64,000 bases of DNA, taken from NCBI GenBank assembly GCA_028015205.1, contig CM051512.1, positions 20,553,139 through 20,617,138 of the forward strand, read 5' to 3'. This document shows positions 1-13,091 of this stretch, piece after piece. Within the stretch, counting starts at the first letter, position 1; every line of letters starts with the position of its first letter. Source of the DNA: Mytilisepta virgata (taxonomy: Eukaryota > Mollusca > Bivalvia > Mytilida > Mytilidae). The notes beneath the pieces are model-generated. The model was not told where the DNA came from and searched no databases. It saw only the letters and a list, made by a program, of their open reading frames with translations. Position numbers and translations under genes: made by a program.

Positions 1-298
1 TTATATTTAATTTATGGCTTTCTCTTTTTTTCATTTGTTAACAAGCGTACCTAATGAATATTAAGTACGAAATGCCAATTTTTAATTTAATATAATTTGT
101 TTGACCTCAAATGAGGCGACCCCGCTGATGATGGAGTTAAAATCCCAGATGGTATCGTGCACAGTGACAAGAATTTGGATATATGTGTTAAAAGTTTTCT
201 GTTCATAAATTTTGTAATTTTCTTAAATTTAAATATTTTGATGATTTCTTGTCCTAATGTTTTGGTTTCCTTGGCCACACGCATATACACATTTACCA

Positions 299-560
299 TG
301 TTCATCCAAAGATTCACGTCGGTCACTGACACTATATGTTTATACTGGAATGGTGCTAGACGAATAGGTGCCATAGTATCTCAATGGTGTGCGTTCGAGA
401 CCCGCCAAAGGCGGACAATAATTTGACAGTATTATAATCTGATTTGAACAGTATTGGGTCAGTGTTTCGGCGTATATAAATATTAAGGACTACCTGTATC
501 TGATAATGCTTCGGAAATCTACTTGTTATATAAATTATGTGGTTTTCACAAATTTAAGAC
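299..560 (+). repeat. Dispersed repeat, copy 1 of 3
   Basis: Matches 1388-1650 in the same orientation, with gcgaataggtgccat-type, a tRNA-B-box-like tgcgttcgagacccgcc, and tggcgtatataaatatt-type blocks ending in actacctgtatct. A third, shorter copy is reversed at 23925-24005. The GTTCGAGACC string suggests a tRNA-derived retroposon, but no full A-box was found. Confidence 0.55.
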
Positions 561-1387
561 GACTTATATTCTAATTCGCCAATCTCAAACGAAGATAAGT
601 TATTTATAAAATAAAAACTAAACACATAAATAGGAGCAGGTCTGTCTACAGCTATTATCAAATTAACAATTCCAAAATTTTCATTTACTTCAATAAATAA
701 TTTCTATATGCGTTCAACACTCAGTTGAGGTACAATGCTTTTACAAAATAGAAAACTACATGTTATTCAATGTTAAATTGCATATTATCTTGCCTTCTGA
801 TTAAAACAAACAGTACAATATTTTTTGATTTTTGTCATTAGTGTTCAGACAATTAGATCCTCATCGCTGAAACTTTGCTGTATGACTGTTGTGGTATTTC
901 AGTAATTTTGTTAAGACTTACATGTAAAAAAACATCATGCAGTAGATCCATCATGCTACAAAATGGGTGTATGGGTGAGTGGTTATTAACATCATTTCGA
1001 AATACTGCTACACGGGCTGTTAGACAAAACTTCTAATAATTTAATGTCACCATAAAACTGCTTAAATACCACTTGTACACTGAATGCACGAACTACACTT
1101 ACACCCTAATTCATTGCGGCTATATATCTTCAAATCATGACGAACATAAACACATACCATGTGCTTACAATAAACACATAATCGTAAATAGTAATCAATA
1201 ACACGTGGTCCAAATCATTTATGTGCACCGTTAATTTTCATAAATATATTAGTTAAATACTGTACTTACTGTCACTGTAAGATAATAATACTTTATCATC
1301 CCATATAATGTGTCAAAATAGCTAAATCAGATTGTTGTCAAATAAGTGCCAGAGAGGTAACACAATTCCATCGCTAAACGCTATGTA

Positions 1388-1650
1388 CCACGTTCATCAC
1401 AAGATTCACGTCAGTCGTTGGAGCTATATTTTGATACATCGGATTTGGTGGTGCCAGGCGAATAGGTGCCATTAGTGTCTCAACGGTGTGGGTGCGAGAC
1501 TCGCCAAAGTCGGACATAAATACATGTATGATTTTAATAGTGTTGGGTTAATGTTTAGGCGTATATAAATATTTAGGACTACCTGTATCTCCAATAATGC
1601 ATCGGAAATCCGATGGATATATACAGTATGTGGTTAACAAAATATTAAGA
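1388..1650 (+). repeat. Dispersed repeat, copy 2 of 3
   Basis: Second copy of the repeat at 299-560, about 80% similar by eye. It carries the GTGCGAGACTCGCC block and the aggactacctgtatct end. Confidence 0.55.
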
Positions 1651-2039
1651 CAATCAGTATTTAATGTGACTGTATTATAATAGACATCATACGAAATAGA
1701 TTACTATACAGACTTTTACAACACTTCTGGAAATACACCGATAGCCAACACGGGGCAACACAAAATACCTTTATCTAGAGGTAACTACATTCACCCATCC
1801 TTCGGTTCAAATTCTACACTTTCATCTCTCATTTAAAGGGGCTTGTTTTGTTTTCTGGCAATAAAATTAGGAATTGTAAATTGTCTACAGGTACAAAATG
1901 TTCATTCTATAAATGTTTTTTATTTGAATTCCTTACATTTATAATGTACACCTTAAGGGCCAATCAAACTTAAGTGCATATTTCTCCTCTATTCAGATAT
2001 GTTTTTTATAATTTTTTTTATTTTTTTTTTTATTTTTCT

Positions 2040-3160
2040 CGAAAATCCAACATTACCCAACGAAAGACAAATCATGGTCTCTGTTTCGGATGATACCTTG
2101 ACGGTAGGTTAGTGTCCTATGTGGAGTTGCAGAGACAGCAAGATCCATAATTGTAGTCAGACAAACGATTTTTGGATTGCTGCTGTCTCGTATATTCAAC
2201 AAGCAGACCTCCACTTTTCATTTTTGTAACTTTTTTTCACAGTACCGGCAACTGACTGGATTTTTTTTCTGTATGATGAAAGGAGAAAATTTTGTTAAGA
2301 GTTGCTCTTTGTTTACAGAACTTAGGACTATAAATCTAGGAAAAATATCAGAATTTGTTTTTAAAATTTTAGTTGGAACTGGAATCGGGTAATTTTCTTT
2401 TATTTATTAAAGTTGTTGGTTTTGGTGTTTCACTTTGGATCTCCATGATGGTGTTTGTATAATGTTTCGCTGTCCTTGCTCCCCGCCCACCTCGCAGCAG
2501 CACCAAAACGATTTATGCCTGCCGCATATGCGACAGACACTAGGGCTACAGGACGGGATACTCGCATAGATGTCTTTTAAACAGATGCCTCGTGCTAGGG
2601 GTTACATGACGATTCAACCGCCTAAAGTATCATATACACGATTGACTCATGAGCCTTGGCCTTCTTGAACCCAATCTATATAAATGGTACTATTGTTGTA
2701 CATTTTGGAAACAGGTCAAGTTCAAGGACTTGGCGTGACCAGCCGATTGATCAGGAGCGGGCCCATCCGACCGCCCGTTTAAAATAAAGCAAGGGCCAAA
2801 GTGGTGTGTTTCAACCACCAGGATCCCGTCCTCTATCCTTATGGGTATCCGCACACGCAAAAATGTGGCCTCGTTAAGCCGTGGAAGCCTTGCCCCATGA
2901 TCCACCGCCTTATCTGTGCCTCCGTCAGTGGTTATCATCCAAGACCCTAGAACCCAAACATCAACCTACATCGGTACATGCAAACCATCCATCTCATCCC
3001 ATTGTACCTCTGTTTCATTGACGGTTATTTTGGGTCTGTTCAGACAAAACGAGAAAAAACAGAAGGCAAGACATGACAAGTAAATGGCTGGACCGGGACC
3101 GTCGAGCCATTCTGTGAACCAGGTATATATATTTTTTTCAAATTCAATGGCCAAACAAGA
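2040..3160 (-). mobile_element. Diverged 5' fragment of the I-like LINE
   Basis: Aligns with 56435-57340 and 15600-16640. Shared features are the zinc/RRM region ending near a T-rich stretch at 2030, the block read on the minus strand as RIPIRIEDGILVVETHHFGP, and the 5' end near aaggcaagacatgac. It is more diverged than the other two and lacks ORF2. A smaller decayed piece of the same 5' region lies at 3430-3565. Confidence 0.7.
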
Positions 3161-4039
3161 ATGTGACTAAAAAAGTTGAAAGGAAAAACATTGTGAATAG
3201 TTTTCTGAAGAGAAACTTAATACTATACTTTAAAATTTAATATTCAGAAATAATAAATAAAAAAGCAACACAATAACAAAAAATGGAATGCCGAACTGAA
3301 AAGCAAAGATTGAACCTGTCAAGTTTTGTAACCTACAAGCCAACACAAATTCCATATATCAGCAATTTAGGAGTTAGATAACTCAGTTTATAAAGAGAAC
3401 AAAAAAATAAATTAATTATTGAAAGGAGATTGGTGTGACCAACCGATTGACCGTAAATATTGGGCCCCAGATGGAGATCCAGGAACACTCCCTATTACTG
3501 ACACGAGTTTGCGACACACGGCAAACATGTCGCCTCTTTAGGGGCCTCTTACGCCAAGCAGAGGAGATGTGGGCCTATTCTATTTGTGTCCCCGAGACTC
3601 ACACGTGGCGTTTTGTTTTGTCAACGTTTTGTTTTTCCCCCAGTCTTGAAATAATTATCGCGTGGAGACTAATTCATACGGAAAAATAAACACAATTAAA
3701 ATCATAGTCGGACAAGATTTTAAATAAGCTAATACTTCTTTAAGAGCTTGATCCCAACTGGAAGTTTAATGGATTGAAAAGAATTGCAAATTTTCCTGTT
3801 GAAGGTTCTTTCCAATTAGTACGATTTAAATGTGGCAGTTAATTTTGCTTACAGGGGTGTTACACTCGTTTATATATTGATAAAGAAAAAAATACCTATG
3901 TATATATCTAGCTGAGAAGACCCATTCAAGATGAACAACAGCAATAAAAAGTTCTTATTTTTAAACGACCTGTGACATATGGTACCAGTATACAAATAGG
4001 TTTTTTTAATTATGTACGTTTCGAATTTTTTCCTCCCAG

Positions 4040-4047
4040 TATAAAAG
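4040..4047 (+). promoter_or_regulatory. TATA-like element conserved in both duplicates
   Basis: TATAAAAG follows a T/C-rich stretch (ttttttcctcccag), 2.6 kb upstream of the candidate first exon. It is preserved at 45134-45141 in the right copy. It could be the core promoter of the LRR genes. No initiator or CCAAT element is obvious, and conservation only reflects the duplication. Confidence 0.25.
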
Positions 4048-4179
4048 AAATAATATTCTATATTGAAGTTTATGTTGCTGAAAATTAAGAATAAAGGTTA
4101 ATTTCCCCTCTTATTTGAAAGGGAGATTTGGAACGTTCTGGGAATATATAGGATTATGGGATTGAAATTGTCGAAATTC

Positions 4180-5860
4180 GTCATTTTAGAAGTCAATCCT
4201 TTGTAAGTTAAGTACTTTTTTACAGATATGTCGAGGAAAATTGTGCAATTTGCTGCCATTGGTAAAACTTCATTTAAAAATTGTTTTATATTTAATTTGA
4301 TGAAATGAAATCTGTAGAAAGAGAGGATTTCACACATATATACATGGCTGCAAAATCAAGATGCCAAAAAGCCAGTTTATTGTGAGCATATATGAATTGT
4401 TTTTAAAAGTATGTTTTAAACGTCATGCAGTCATTTGAGGCCTGCTACCTTTAATGCTATCAGTAGCCACCTAGAAGGTAATATATATATATACCCATGA
4501 AATCCTTTAAATTATTATTTTATTTAATGATATTATTTGACTGTTGAAAATTAAAATATAAGGGGTATCTTTTATAACGTAAATGTTGTCATATGTCCTT
4601 AACAACCATAGTATGTATTTTTTAACAATTCGCAATGATACAACAAAAGAGCAGAACTATAGTTTATATGCATTAAATTTAAAAAAAAAACAACTTTCCA
4701 CTATTCATTTTATGCAAGTAGACAAGTAATTATATTCAAAGTATTTCCATCTGATTTCCTTTCAATTCAGAGGTTTGCGATTTTTATCTAAAGATTTATA
4801 TTACCAGAAACTTGGTAAGGGGGGGGGGATTTATCTCCTTTCATATCATTTCATGAAAAGCTAATTGTATGAAAAAAGTCATTTTAGAAGTCAATCTTTG
4901 TATGTTAAATACCTTTTTACAGATATTTCGAAAAACATTGTGCAATTTGCTGCCATTGGTAAAACTTCATTTCAAAATTGTTTTATATTTAATTTTATGA
5001 AATGAAATCTGTAGAAAGAGAGGATTTCACACATATATACATGTATGGCTCCAAAATCAAGATGCCAAAAGCCAGTTTATTGTGAGCATATATGAATTGT
5101 TTTCAAAAGTACGTTTTGAACGTCATGCAGTCATTTGAGGCCTGCTACCTTTAATGCTATCAGTAGCCACCTAGAAGGTAGTATATATATACCCATGAAA
5201 TCCTTTAAATTATTATTTTATTTAATGATTTTATTTGACTGTTGAAAATTAAAATATAAGGGGTATCTTTTATAACGTAAATGTTGTCATATGTCCTTAA
5301 CAACCATAGTATGTATTTTGTAACAATTCGCAATGATACAACATAAGAGCAGAACTATAGTTTATATGCATTAAATGTTAAAAAAACAACTTTCCACTAT
5401 TCATTTTATGCAAGTAGACAAGTATTGATATTCAAAGTATTTCCATCTGATTTCCTTTCAATTCAGAGGTTTGCGATTTTTATCTAAAGATTTATATTAC
5501 CAGAAACTTGGTAACAATTAAGGGGGGGGGGGTAATATCTCCTTTCATGTCATTTCATGAAAAGCTAATTGTATGAAAAAAGTCATTTTAGAAGTCAAAT
5601 CTTTGTATGTTAAATACTTTTTTACAGATATTTCGAAGAAAATTGTGTAATTTGCTGCCATTGGTAAAACTGCATGTCAAAACAGATTTATATTTAGTTT
5701 TGTGAAATGAAATCTGTAGAAAGAGAGTATTTCATACATATATACATGTATGCCTGCAATATCAAGATGCCCAAAGCCAGTTTATTGTGATCATATATGT
5801 ATTGTTTTCAAATGTATGTTTTGCACATCATGCAGTCATTTGTGGTCTGCTACCTATGCA
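4180..5860 (+). repeat. Tandem 0.7-kb repeat, 2.4 copies, with G-tract
   Basis: Units start at about 4180, 4879 and 5581 (gtcattttagaagtcaat), with a period of about 700 bp. The third unit is cut at about 5860. Units 1 and 2 carry a run of nine to eleven G near their end (4819 and 5522). One unit-like segment recurs at 44340-44790, with its own G-run at 44729, and the third unit corresponds to 45470-45760. Confidence 0.85.
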
Positions 5861-6665
5861 TGCTAACAAGGATTCATTAATAATTAGAAGACAAACGAAC
5901 TACCTTAGTTTATTCAAAGATTATTTTATCCAGATATATATACAATGGATACAAATAATAAAACAATCGTTGTTAATTAACGGGTGTTACTATACCTGAA
6001 AAAAAAAGACAATACATAAACACATTCAGCACAATATGTTTACCTGTTTATATGTATCTTTAAAAATTAATGAATCTTAATATGCATATAATGCAGAACA
6101 AGGATTTGTAACCAACTTAGCAAGTCGACTCACAATTCTTCGGCAAGAAAACTGATTTTCCGTGTTATCTGTATAGAAAAGGCCCTATCCTTCAGTTTGA
6201 AATAACGGTAGAAAATTAAATAAACTTAATAAATATATAAAATATATACATAATAAATAAATTAAAAAAAACATTTATAAATGTAGTACAGGGTTTATGA
6301 CCTTGAAACTCATGATCATCACAACAATTCAGATTCTTTTTGATGGACAATTGCCAAGAAAGTGTTAAAGCCTTTAACGTCTTTGCTGACAATACATTAA
6401 TAGTTAATGGAAATTGTGTCTTTGAAATAGATACCCAGATAAACAATATGAACTAAATCTCGTTACAAGATTTTCATTAGAAACATAAATTAAATCAACA
6501 ATATCGCTTACATCGCTTCTTGGATAATTCATGGTGAATGTTTTTCTTTGTTGAACGTATTTTTATTGGCATTTGATATTTGATAACTTTAATGGTATAT
6601 CAAACATCAAAGTGTCCAAACATTCTGCATACTTTAAAACAGTATTTTTTAACTTCTGGAAACAG

Positions 6666-6717
6666 CTGGTGAAGAAGTCGAAATTTTTCCAGACGACGAA
6701 ATCTACCGATGAAAAAG
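6666..6717 (+). CDS. Candidate upstream exon of LRR gene 1 with in-frame ATG
   Basis: A 52-nt block is bounded by a good acceptor (pyrimidine-rich, ending ggaaacag) and donor (gttagt). Its last nine bases are ATG AAA AAG. Spliced to the exon at 13092, this ATG reads in frame into that exon's own ATG, so the protein could begin M-K-K-M-N-T. The block is preserved in the right-hand copy at 46551-46602 with the same borders and ending. It may instead be a purely 5' UTR exon. It can also be read as an acidic 14-residue tail ending in TGA, but the donor right after makes that less likely. Confidence 0.45.
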
Positions 6718-6844
6718 GTTAGTTCATACTTTATTTTGGACACAAAAATAAAAATTGTAGCTGGAAGAGAAGAAAACCTCTAAATGTCACACTTTCAGAT
6801 TTTCATGTTTTTGCTGACACCTAGAAAACTGCTTACTATTTCGG

Positions 6845-7020
6845 TGCACCTAAGTTCACTCCTGGTTTTTATAGGAGTTCAAGTTGTTCATTGTTTTTTT
6901 TAGTTTTCAGTGTGTATTTGTTGTGCTCGTGGTTGTTCATTTGTATTCAGTAGTTTGATGTTAATGCATTGCGTTTTTTGTTTGTTTGCTCCTTAAGTAT
7001 ATATGTCCTCTTTGTAACTG
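6845..7020 (+). repeat. Penelope-like 3' tail repeat
   Basis: The tail motif cactcctggtttttatagga, with attgcgttttttgtttgttt and ccttaagtatatatgtcctc. Counterpart in the right copy at 46805-46990. Shorter or reversed tails of the same family are at 24070-24175 (+) and 26395-26520 (-). Related variants are at 14930-15150, 41830-42130 and 50950-51170 (-). Confidence 0.6.
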
Positions 7021-7289
7021 CGTATGTTACCGTATCTCATCATCCCCAAGCTGCATACCAGAATTACATCATTTAATAGACTAATTAAATTTTAGGCTAA
7101 AAGATGTATGTATCCATAATATAGAGGCGATTCGATATATGTATAGAAATAACTTTCATTAGCAGCGTTACTGTTTTTTTCATATGAATAATACTTACTT
7201 TATACATATTCATACTATTATGTATTTATTTATTTAATCTGTACGAAAATTGTAGTTCAGAATGACTTTCTTGATAGTTACTGTAATAT

Positions 7290-10200
7290 TTTTAAGGGGA
7301 CAAAATGATAACATTGAAAATGCACAATATTAATGGGTATTTTTCCTATTTTTTAAAAAAAACAACTTGTAGAATATTTAACAAAACCATATATTGTAAA
7401 ATCAGAATTTTTAAAAATGTGCTTATTTAGTGCTTTAAACAACAAAATATAATAACAGTAAACGTCATCAATGACATTACAATCGAACACATTCATCAAA
7501 TTTACGCGCTTTCAGACAAAAACTTACGGAAATGAGTCCAACAAAATATACTTAAAAACAATTGAGAATCAGGATATTTTGACTTGGTAAAGACCTGAGG
7601 AGTAACGGGATTAAACCAACATCCTCCTTACCTATCCAGATCCTCTGGTGTACATGTACACTCTTAAACCCAATATAGTATGATTATCAACGAAGGTGAC
7701 GGCCTGCTAAAAATCATAAGATTGCTTGACGGTATAGAATTCATATAGTCACATAATGTGATCGTTTTAACTGTAAACTAAAATAATAATCCAAAGATAC
7801 TAATATTTAATATTGTAAATTTATACTATGCTGTATAAGACGCATTTCAAGGAGTTACCTCTCATCAGCAGCATTAAAACCGAAAGCTAGGGCTTTCATA
7901 GACTGCTTTGATAATGTGTTTAGCTTTAACTTATATTACCTCAATATACATATACTCATATCGTTATATTTACCTCTTTTTGCAAGTCTATTTTGTTGTG
8001 TATAATAGACATAACAAAGTTCACTAAGCTTGTTTAATGCTTTTAAATTGTTAAGAATTAAAGTTTAAAATTTTAAATTTTTGCCAATTTAAGTGAAATG
8101 ACGAATCAACATTTTTTTTTTATCTTTCCCGATATATAAAGAGTTCAATAATCTAAACAGTTTTCTAAACCGTTCCAACTGGCGCACTATTAAAATTGAC
8201 TAATAAAATAATGTAAGAACGATCTTCGTCCTTAACTGTTTCCGTAATCTCCAGAATATTCCTAATTTTGTCACCAATATATCTTCCTTTATTAAAGCCG
8301 TTTTGGTCACTGTTTGTAATATTTGTTATTTTTCATGTGAATGCAAAAGAGTTGGTCATGAGTTTATAATCCATATCCAAAAGTGATATAGTACGCCAGG
8401 TTTTGTTAAGATATTGTATCTTCTTAGGTTTAGCTAACACATTGTCTATACTTTGCATGTGACAATTCTGAAAAATTATGTTGAAAATACTCCAGCATGA
8501 CGTAGATGATATTATTGAAAGCCAAAATTGAAAGAAACACATTCACTAAATATGTTGCATTTATAATGTTAATAACACACTTCTTTTTTAAAGTTTCTCT
8601 CAGACACCAACTCATCAAGAGAAACCTCTTAATATTCTCCGAGTATACCTAACATTGATAGCCACATTTGGTCATTAAGCCACTAGTGATAGTGATGTGA
8701 GCTGAACATCTTGTTAAATATGACCAAACTCCCGACCATTATTTAGAGTTTTTCATAAAAGATAAGTATGATGGAAATTAATTCAATGCGAGAAAAAAGA
8801 AACTCCTTATACACTCGTCACACTAGATAAAAAAGGTTAATTATAGCCTCGAGTTAAAAACACATGTCAAAAGTTTATATGGCATAATTTTCCTCAAAAC
8901 CAAAGTTTTAAGAACAAAAACAACCTGATAGTTGGTTGTGTTTTTCAAACAATTTGAAAATGAAAACTAGGTAGAAGCTATTTGTATTAATAAAAACAAA
9001 CAAAAAACGAGCAATTTTTCCCCGCCATTTTCAAATTTTTGAGATGAGCGATTTTGCGTACTTTGAGTACCCAACAAAAATAGCTGGAAGTTATTAATAC
9101 CACTTTGTGCCCACACCATGGATTTTATTTTTTTTTATTGTGACATATTTTTGTTACATATGTCATGCCGCTTTCAAAACTATCTGTGTTTTCCCCCAAA
9201 AAACAATCTTGATACCATTAAGAATATATGTACTAGATATCAATAACTTATTATTTGCAAATCTGAATAGTAGGATATGTTTTTAAGTCTACTCTTACCA
9301 GTAATTTCATGATATATAAAAACTTCTAAAAAATTTAGAAACAGAAAGATAATAATACGGTAATACCTGGGCAATGTTATGTGTGATGGAAATTAATTCA
9401 AGGCGAGAAAAAGGAAACTCATTATAAACTTCGCCATACTAGAAAAAAAAAGGTTAATTATAGCCTCGAGGTAAAAGCACATGTCAAAGGTTTATATGGC
9501 ATAATTTTTCTCAAAACCAAAGTTTTAGGAAAAATAATAATCTGCTAGTTGGTTGTGTTTTTCAAACAATTTGAAAATGACATGTTTCTAACAACCTAGT
9601 TGAAGCTATTTGTATTATGAATGACCACTGAAGAGATAAGATGTGTTTGCTGGAGTTCCTGCTCATTATCTATTTTGGAGCTATTTTCTGGGAGTGTTAA
9701 TGGATTTACCTAATATTTCTTATTGGATTATTTCAAAGATCATGGAAATGAATTCAACATTTGTACACAACCTTTTTTCATCCTTTACTGTTGATTTTTT
9801 CTGGATTGAACAATGATGAATATGACTGTTATTTAGAAAGGTGTGATTTATATACAGTTGAGAACTCTTTAGACAGGAGATAATCAGTTGTCATTAACTT
9901 AATACGTACGAAAACTTTTTCTAGTTTTGAAAATATTATTTTCCAAAACTTTGACAAAAACTTGTTTGAACAAATGAACAAAAATGGCTGTGTGGAATCG
10001 TTTTGCTATGAAGGAGTGAAAGTTGTTATTACTCTGTATGAAACTACTAGAACTCTACATATTCAAGGAAAATGATGTGGAAAATGGTTCCAAAATGTTT
10101 TTAGTGTCCTTGGAAAATTACTCCATAATGAACTTACTTATTTCCAAAAACTCAGATGATTATATAATTCCGACTCAGTTGTCACAGAATTTATCATCTT

Positions 10201-10549
10201 AATCAAAAATTAAATATGATGATTCAGAAACAGATTTGAAGCAAATATCACAAGACTTAACCTTGATTACTTCAACACCAGCGAGACAAGGGAGTATTAA
10301 CTATAGTTTTATTCCATCCCTTTTTATTCTATGTTTTTCATGATGGACTTCTCCCTTCAAAAAAGGGAACCTCAGCTTTTCTAAAGTCAATTAACCAATA
10401 TGTAAATATCCTTGGAAATGTTGTAGCTAATAATAGTTATTGTACAAACTGTGATGAACCAAATAAAAGAAGTGAAAGCCATATCAAATCTTTCTTCAAA
10501 CAATATCTTTGATGCATTGCACAATATATATCACAAATGTAACTAACTT
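7290..10549. other. AT-rich segment absent from right duplicate
   Basis: Apart from the direct repeats at 8763-9622 and a short tail repeat at 7780-7890, I see no gene. 9620-10549 may be decayed ORF1 of the LINE that follows, as short coding-like runs appear in several frames. Confidence 0.4.
8763..9622 (+). repeat. Direct repeats of about 235 bp, 380 bp apart
   Basis: 8763-9000 and 9384-9622 share gatggaaattaattcaa, aggttaattatagcctcgag, tttatatggcataattttyc-type and gttggttgtgtttttcaaac strings in the same order. They lie inside the 3.7-kb segment missing from the right copy. LTRs of a tiny element or a simple local duplication are both possible. Confidence 0.6.
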
Positions 10550-10870
10550 TCTTTTCATTTTCAAGCTGTGGAGATTATTCTCATGTATTTGTTAATGACA
10601 CTATTGACCTAAACCAGAATGTATCTTGTTCTCTACAAGAATTATCAAGTACATCAAAAGATTTCATGGTTACATCAGGGCTCATTAATCCCATATTAGC
10701 TATATCCTCTTGTCAAATTGAGAACAATTATAATGTGCAAGACTCTGAATTAATTACTGTATCATCATTAGATCTAATTAATGAATTATGTACTATATCT
10801 ACTGTATTGAATGAATTCCCTGAGGCTATTTATTCTATTGAAGATTATTTTTGTATGTTTATTTACTAAT
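10550..10870 (+). pseudogene. ORF1-like remnant upstream of the CR1/L2-like LINE
   Basis: A readable frame (GDYSHVFVNDTIDLNQNVSC, SLQELSSTSKDFMVTSGLI, SLDLINELCTISTVLNEFPE) ends at 10869, just before the endonuclease region. It is probably the end of ORF1 of the same LINE, by position. No motif is recognised. The right copy lacks it. Confidence 0.4.
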
Positions 10871-10975
10871 TACTATGTGCTATGTTTGTGTATTTTATAT
10901 CACACTGAAAAACAATATATCTTACATAATACCAACAACAAAGGGGATGAAGTGTACTCCTTTCAAAAATCAAAA

Positions 10976-13048
10976 GGTTTAAAAATATGTTGTCATAATG
11001 TAAATAGGTTAGAAAACACATTAGATAAAATCAAGTATAATTTAGAAAATTCCACCTACCCACCTGATATTTTGGTTTTTGTGAGACATTCTGTAATCCT
11101 GCTATTACAGATAATCTGTTAGAGATTCCCAACTATATTCTTTCAAGAAAAGATAGGAAAAGTCAAGGTGGGGGTGGATTAGCTATATATATCTCAAAAA
11201 ATGTTTTTGTTGAAAGAAAAGAAGAACTCGAATGTAGTAATTTAGAGACTATATAGTTTAATATATGGAGATAAAACCCTACCATAAAAAATCTTTCCTT
11301 TTATGCTTTATATATTGGCCTCCAAACTCACTTGCAGGGTGGACTGATGATTTTGAATCTGAACTAAGCAATGCCCGGATATATAACTATGATATAATTT
11401 TGATAGGTGATTTTTTACCCCCATTTGAATTCTCACAAAAATGGCTGACTTTATTAGAGACACACCAACTGCATCAACTAATAAATGAGCCTACCAGAAT
11501 TACTGAAGATTCTAAGACTTTAATTGATCATATATATGTAAGTGATCTAAATAAAGTATTGGAATCACAGGTTGTGAAATACTCAATAAGTGATTACTAC
11601 CCTATTTGTTTTACTAGAAAGGAAGATGTAAATCATAAAAAAATATTCCCATTCCACTATGTCTTATAGAAACCTCAAAAGTTTTAATGAAAATGACTTT
11701 TTAATTGATCTATCTAATGCTCCTTTTAATTTTATAGAATTTGAGAATGATCCATTTCTCTGTATGAATATCTGGTATGATATTTTTTATACAGTTTTAA
11801 ACAGGCATGACTCTATTGTAATAGAAAGTAAAAAAAGACAGGCAACCCGATTGGTACAGTTCTGAAATTTTATATACCAGAAAAATGAGAGATAAATATC
11901 ACAATTAGGGATTGTGGGCAGAATACAAATATTGGAGAAATAAAGTGACCACTACAAAAAACTGTGGAAAATAAGAATATTATAGTAACCTTATTAAAGA
12001 CAAAAAAGATACTAAGTCAATCTGGAAATGTGTCCATAGCCTTAATCCAATATTTACCAATAAACCATATGAGCTTCAAAATGAGGATGAAATAATTACT
12101 TAAAATCCCCTGGAAATAACAAATATATTCAATAACGTTTTTACTTCTTGTGTTCAAGACCTAAGAAAAGCTTTACATATAAAAAGAAATACCAGTAATC
12201 ATGAGAAATTGGCTCAATATGTTTAACAGAAATTTTACAAAACTAGACATGAACATTTTTATATTCCCCCGGTGAAAATTAATGGAGTGGATGATCCACT
12301 GAAGCTTTAAGTAGGATCTTGAAACTACAAAAGAGGGTGGATAGATTAATTCTTGATGCTGACCCTTTTGCCCCATCACTTCCTCTATTTCAAAAACTTG
12401 GATGGATGACAGTCGACAACATAATTTTATATAACAAGTATTTACTTATTTACAAAACTTTAAACTGAAAAGCACCTTTGTATCTCACTGAAACATTTAA
12501 TTTACTATCTAGCAATCACTATTCTCTAAGAAGTGTAACTCATGGCCATCTTCAGGTACCAAAGTGTAAAATAGAATTTTTTAAACAATCTTTTATGTAC
12601 TCAGGGCCATCTCTTTGGAACACATTACCAATGCTTTCCAGAAATGCACCAAGTGTTCATACTTTTAAAACACAGATTAGAAAATACCTAATTGAAAAAT
12701 CTGTATTATAAATAATTATTGTTCTAGATTGTTATTATTTTCTTACATGTTCAAACTTAGTAAATGCTGTGTTATTCTACATGTATGTATTTTCATTTTA
12801 TTTTCTCTTTTATTTTGAGCGCCTCAGTGAAGATTAGTTGTATACTAATTGTGTTTCCTTCTTGACATAATGTATTATTATATTATTATTATTATTATCA
12901 TTTCAACATTTATTACGTTTAGGTCAATTAGAAGTTGAAGTCCATTGTGTGTTTTCCTTAGAAAGGGAGGACTTTTCTTAACCTCTCTCATACATAAATT
13001 ACTTGGTTGTGATAAATTTGAAATACTTTTTCCTTAATAAAAAGTTTT
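10976..13048 (+). mobile_element. CR1/L2-like LINE with RT core deleted (left copy)
   Basis: An endonuclease-type region comes first: LKICCHNVNRLENTLDKIKY, SRKDRK, GGGGLAIYIS, FIYWPPNSLAGW, IILIGDF and TLIDHIYVSDLNK, then SISDYYPICFT. A linker follows and then, without any RT fingers or palm, the C-terminal block: RILKLQKRVDRLILDADPF, LPLFQKLGWMTVDN, YSGPSLWNTLPMLSRNAPS. The tail is an ATT microsatellite (12870-12898) plus a 3' region ending in an AATAAA near 13037. Stops and frameshifts are frequent. Clade assignment rests on the C-terminal LWN-LP block and ATT tail (inference). Confidence 0.78.
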
Positions 13049-13091
13049 TGATTTGGTTGCTTGTTTTATATTTATGTTTGATTTTTTTCAG

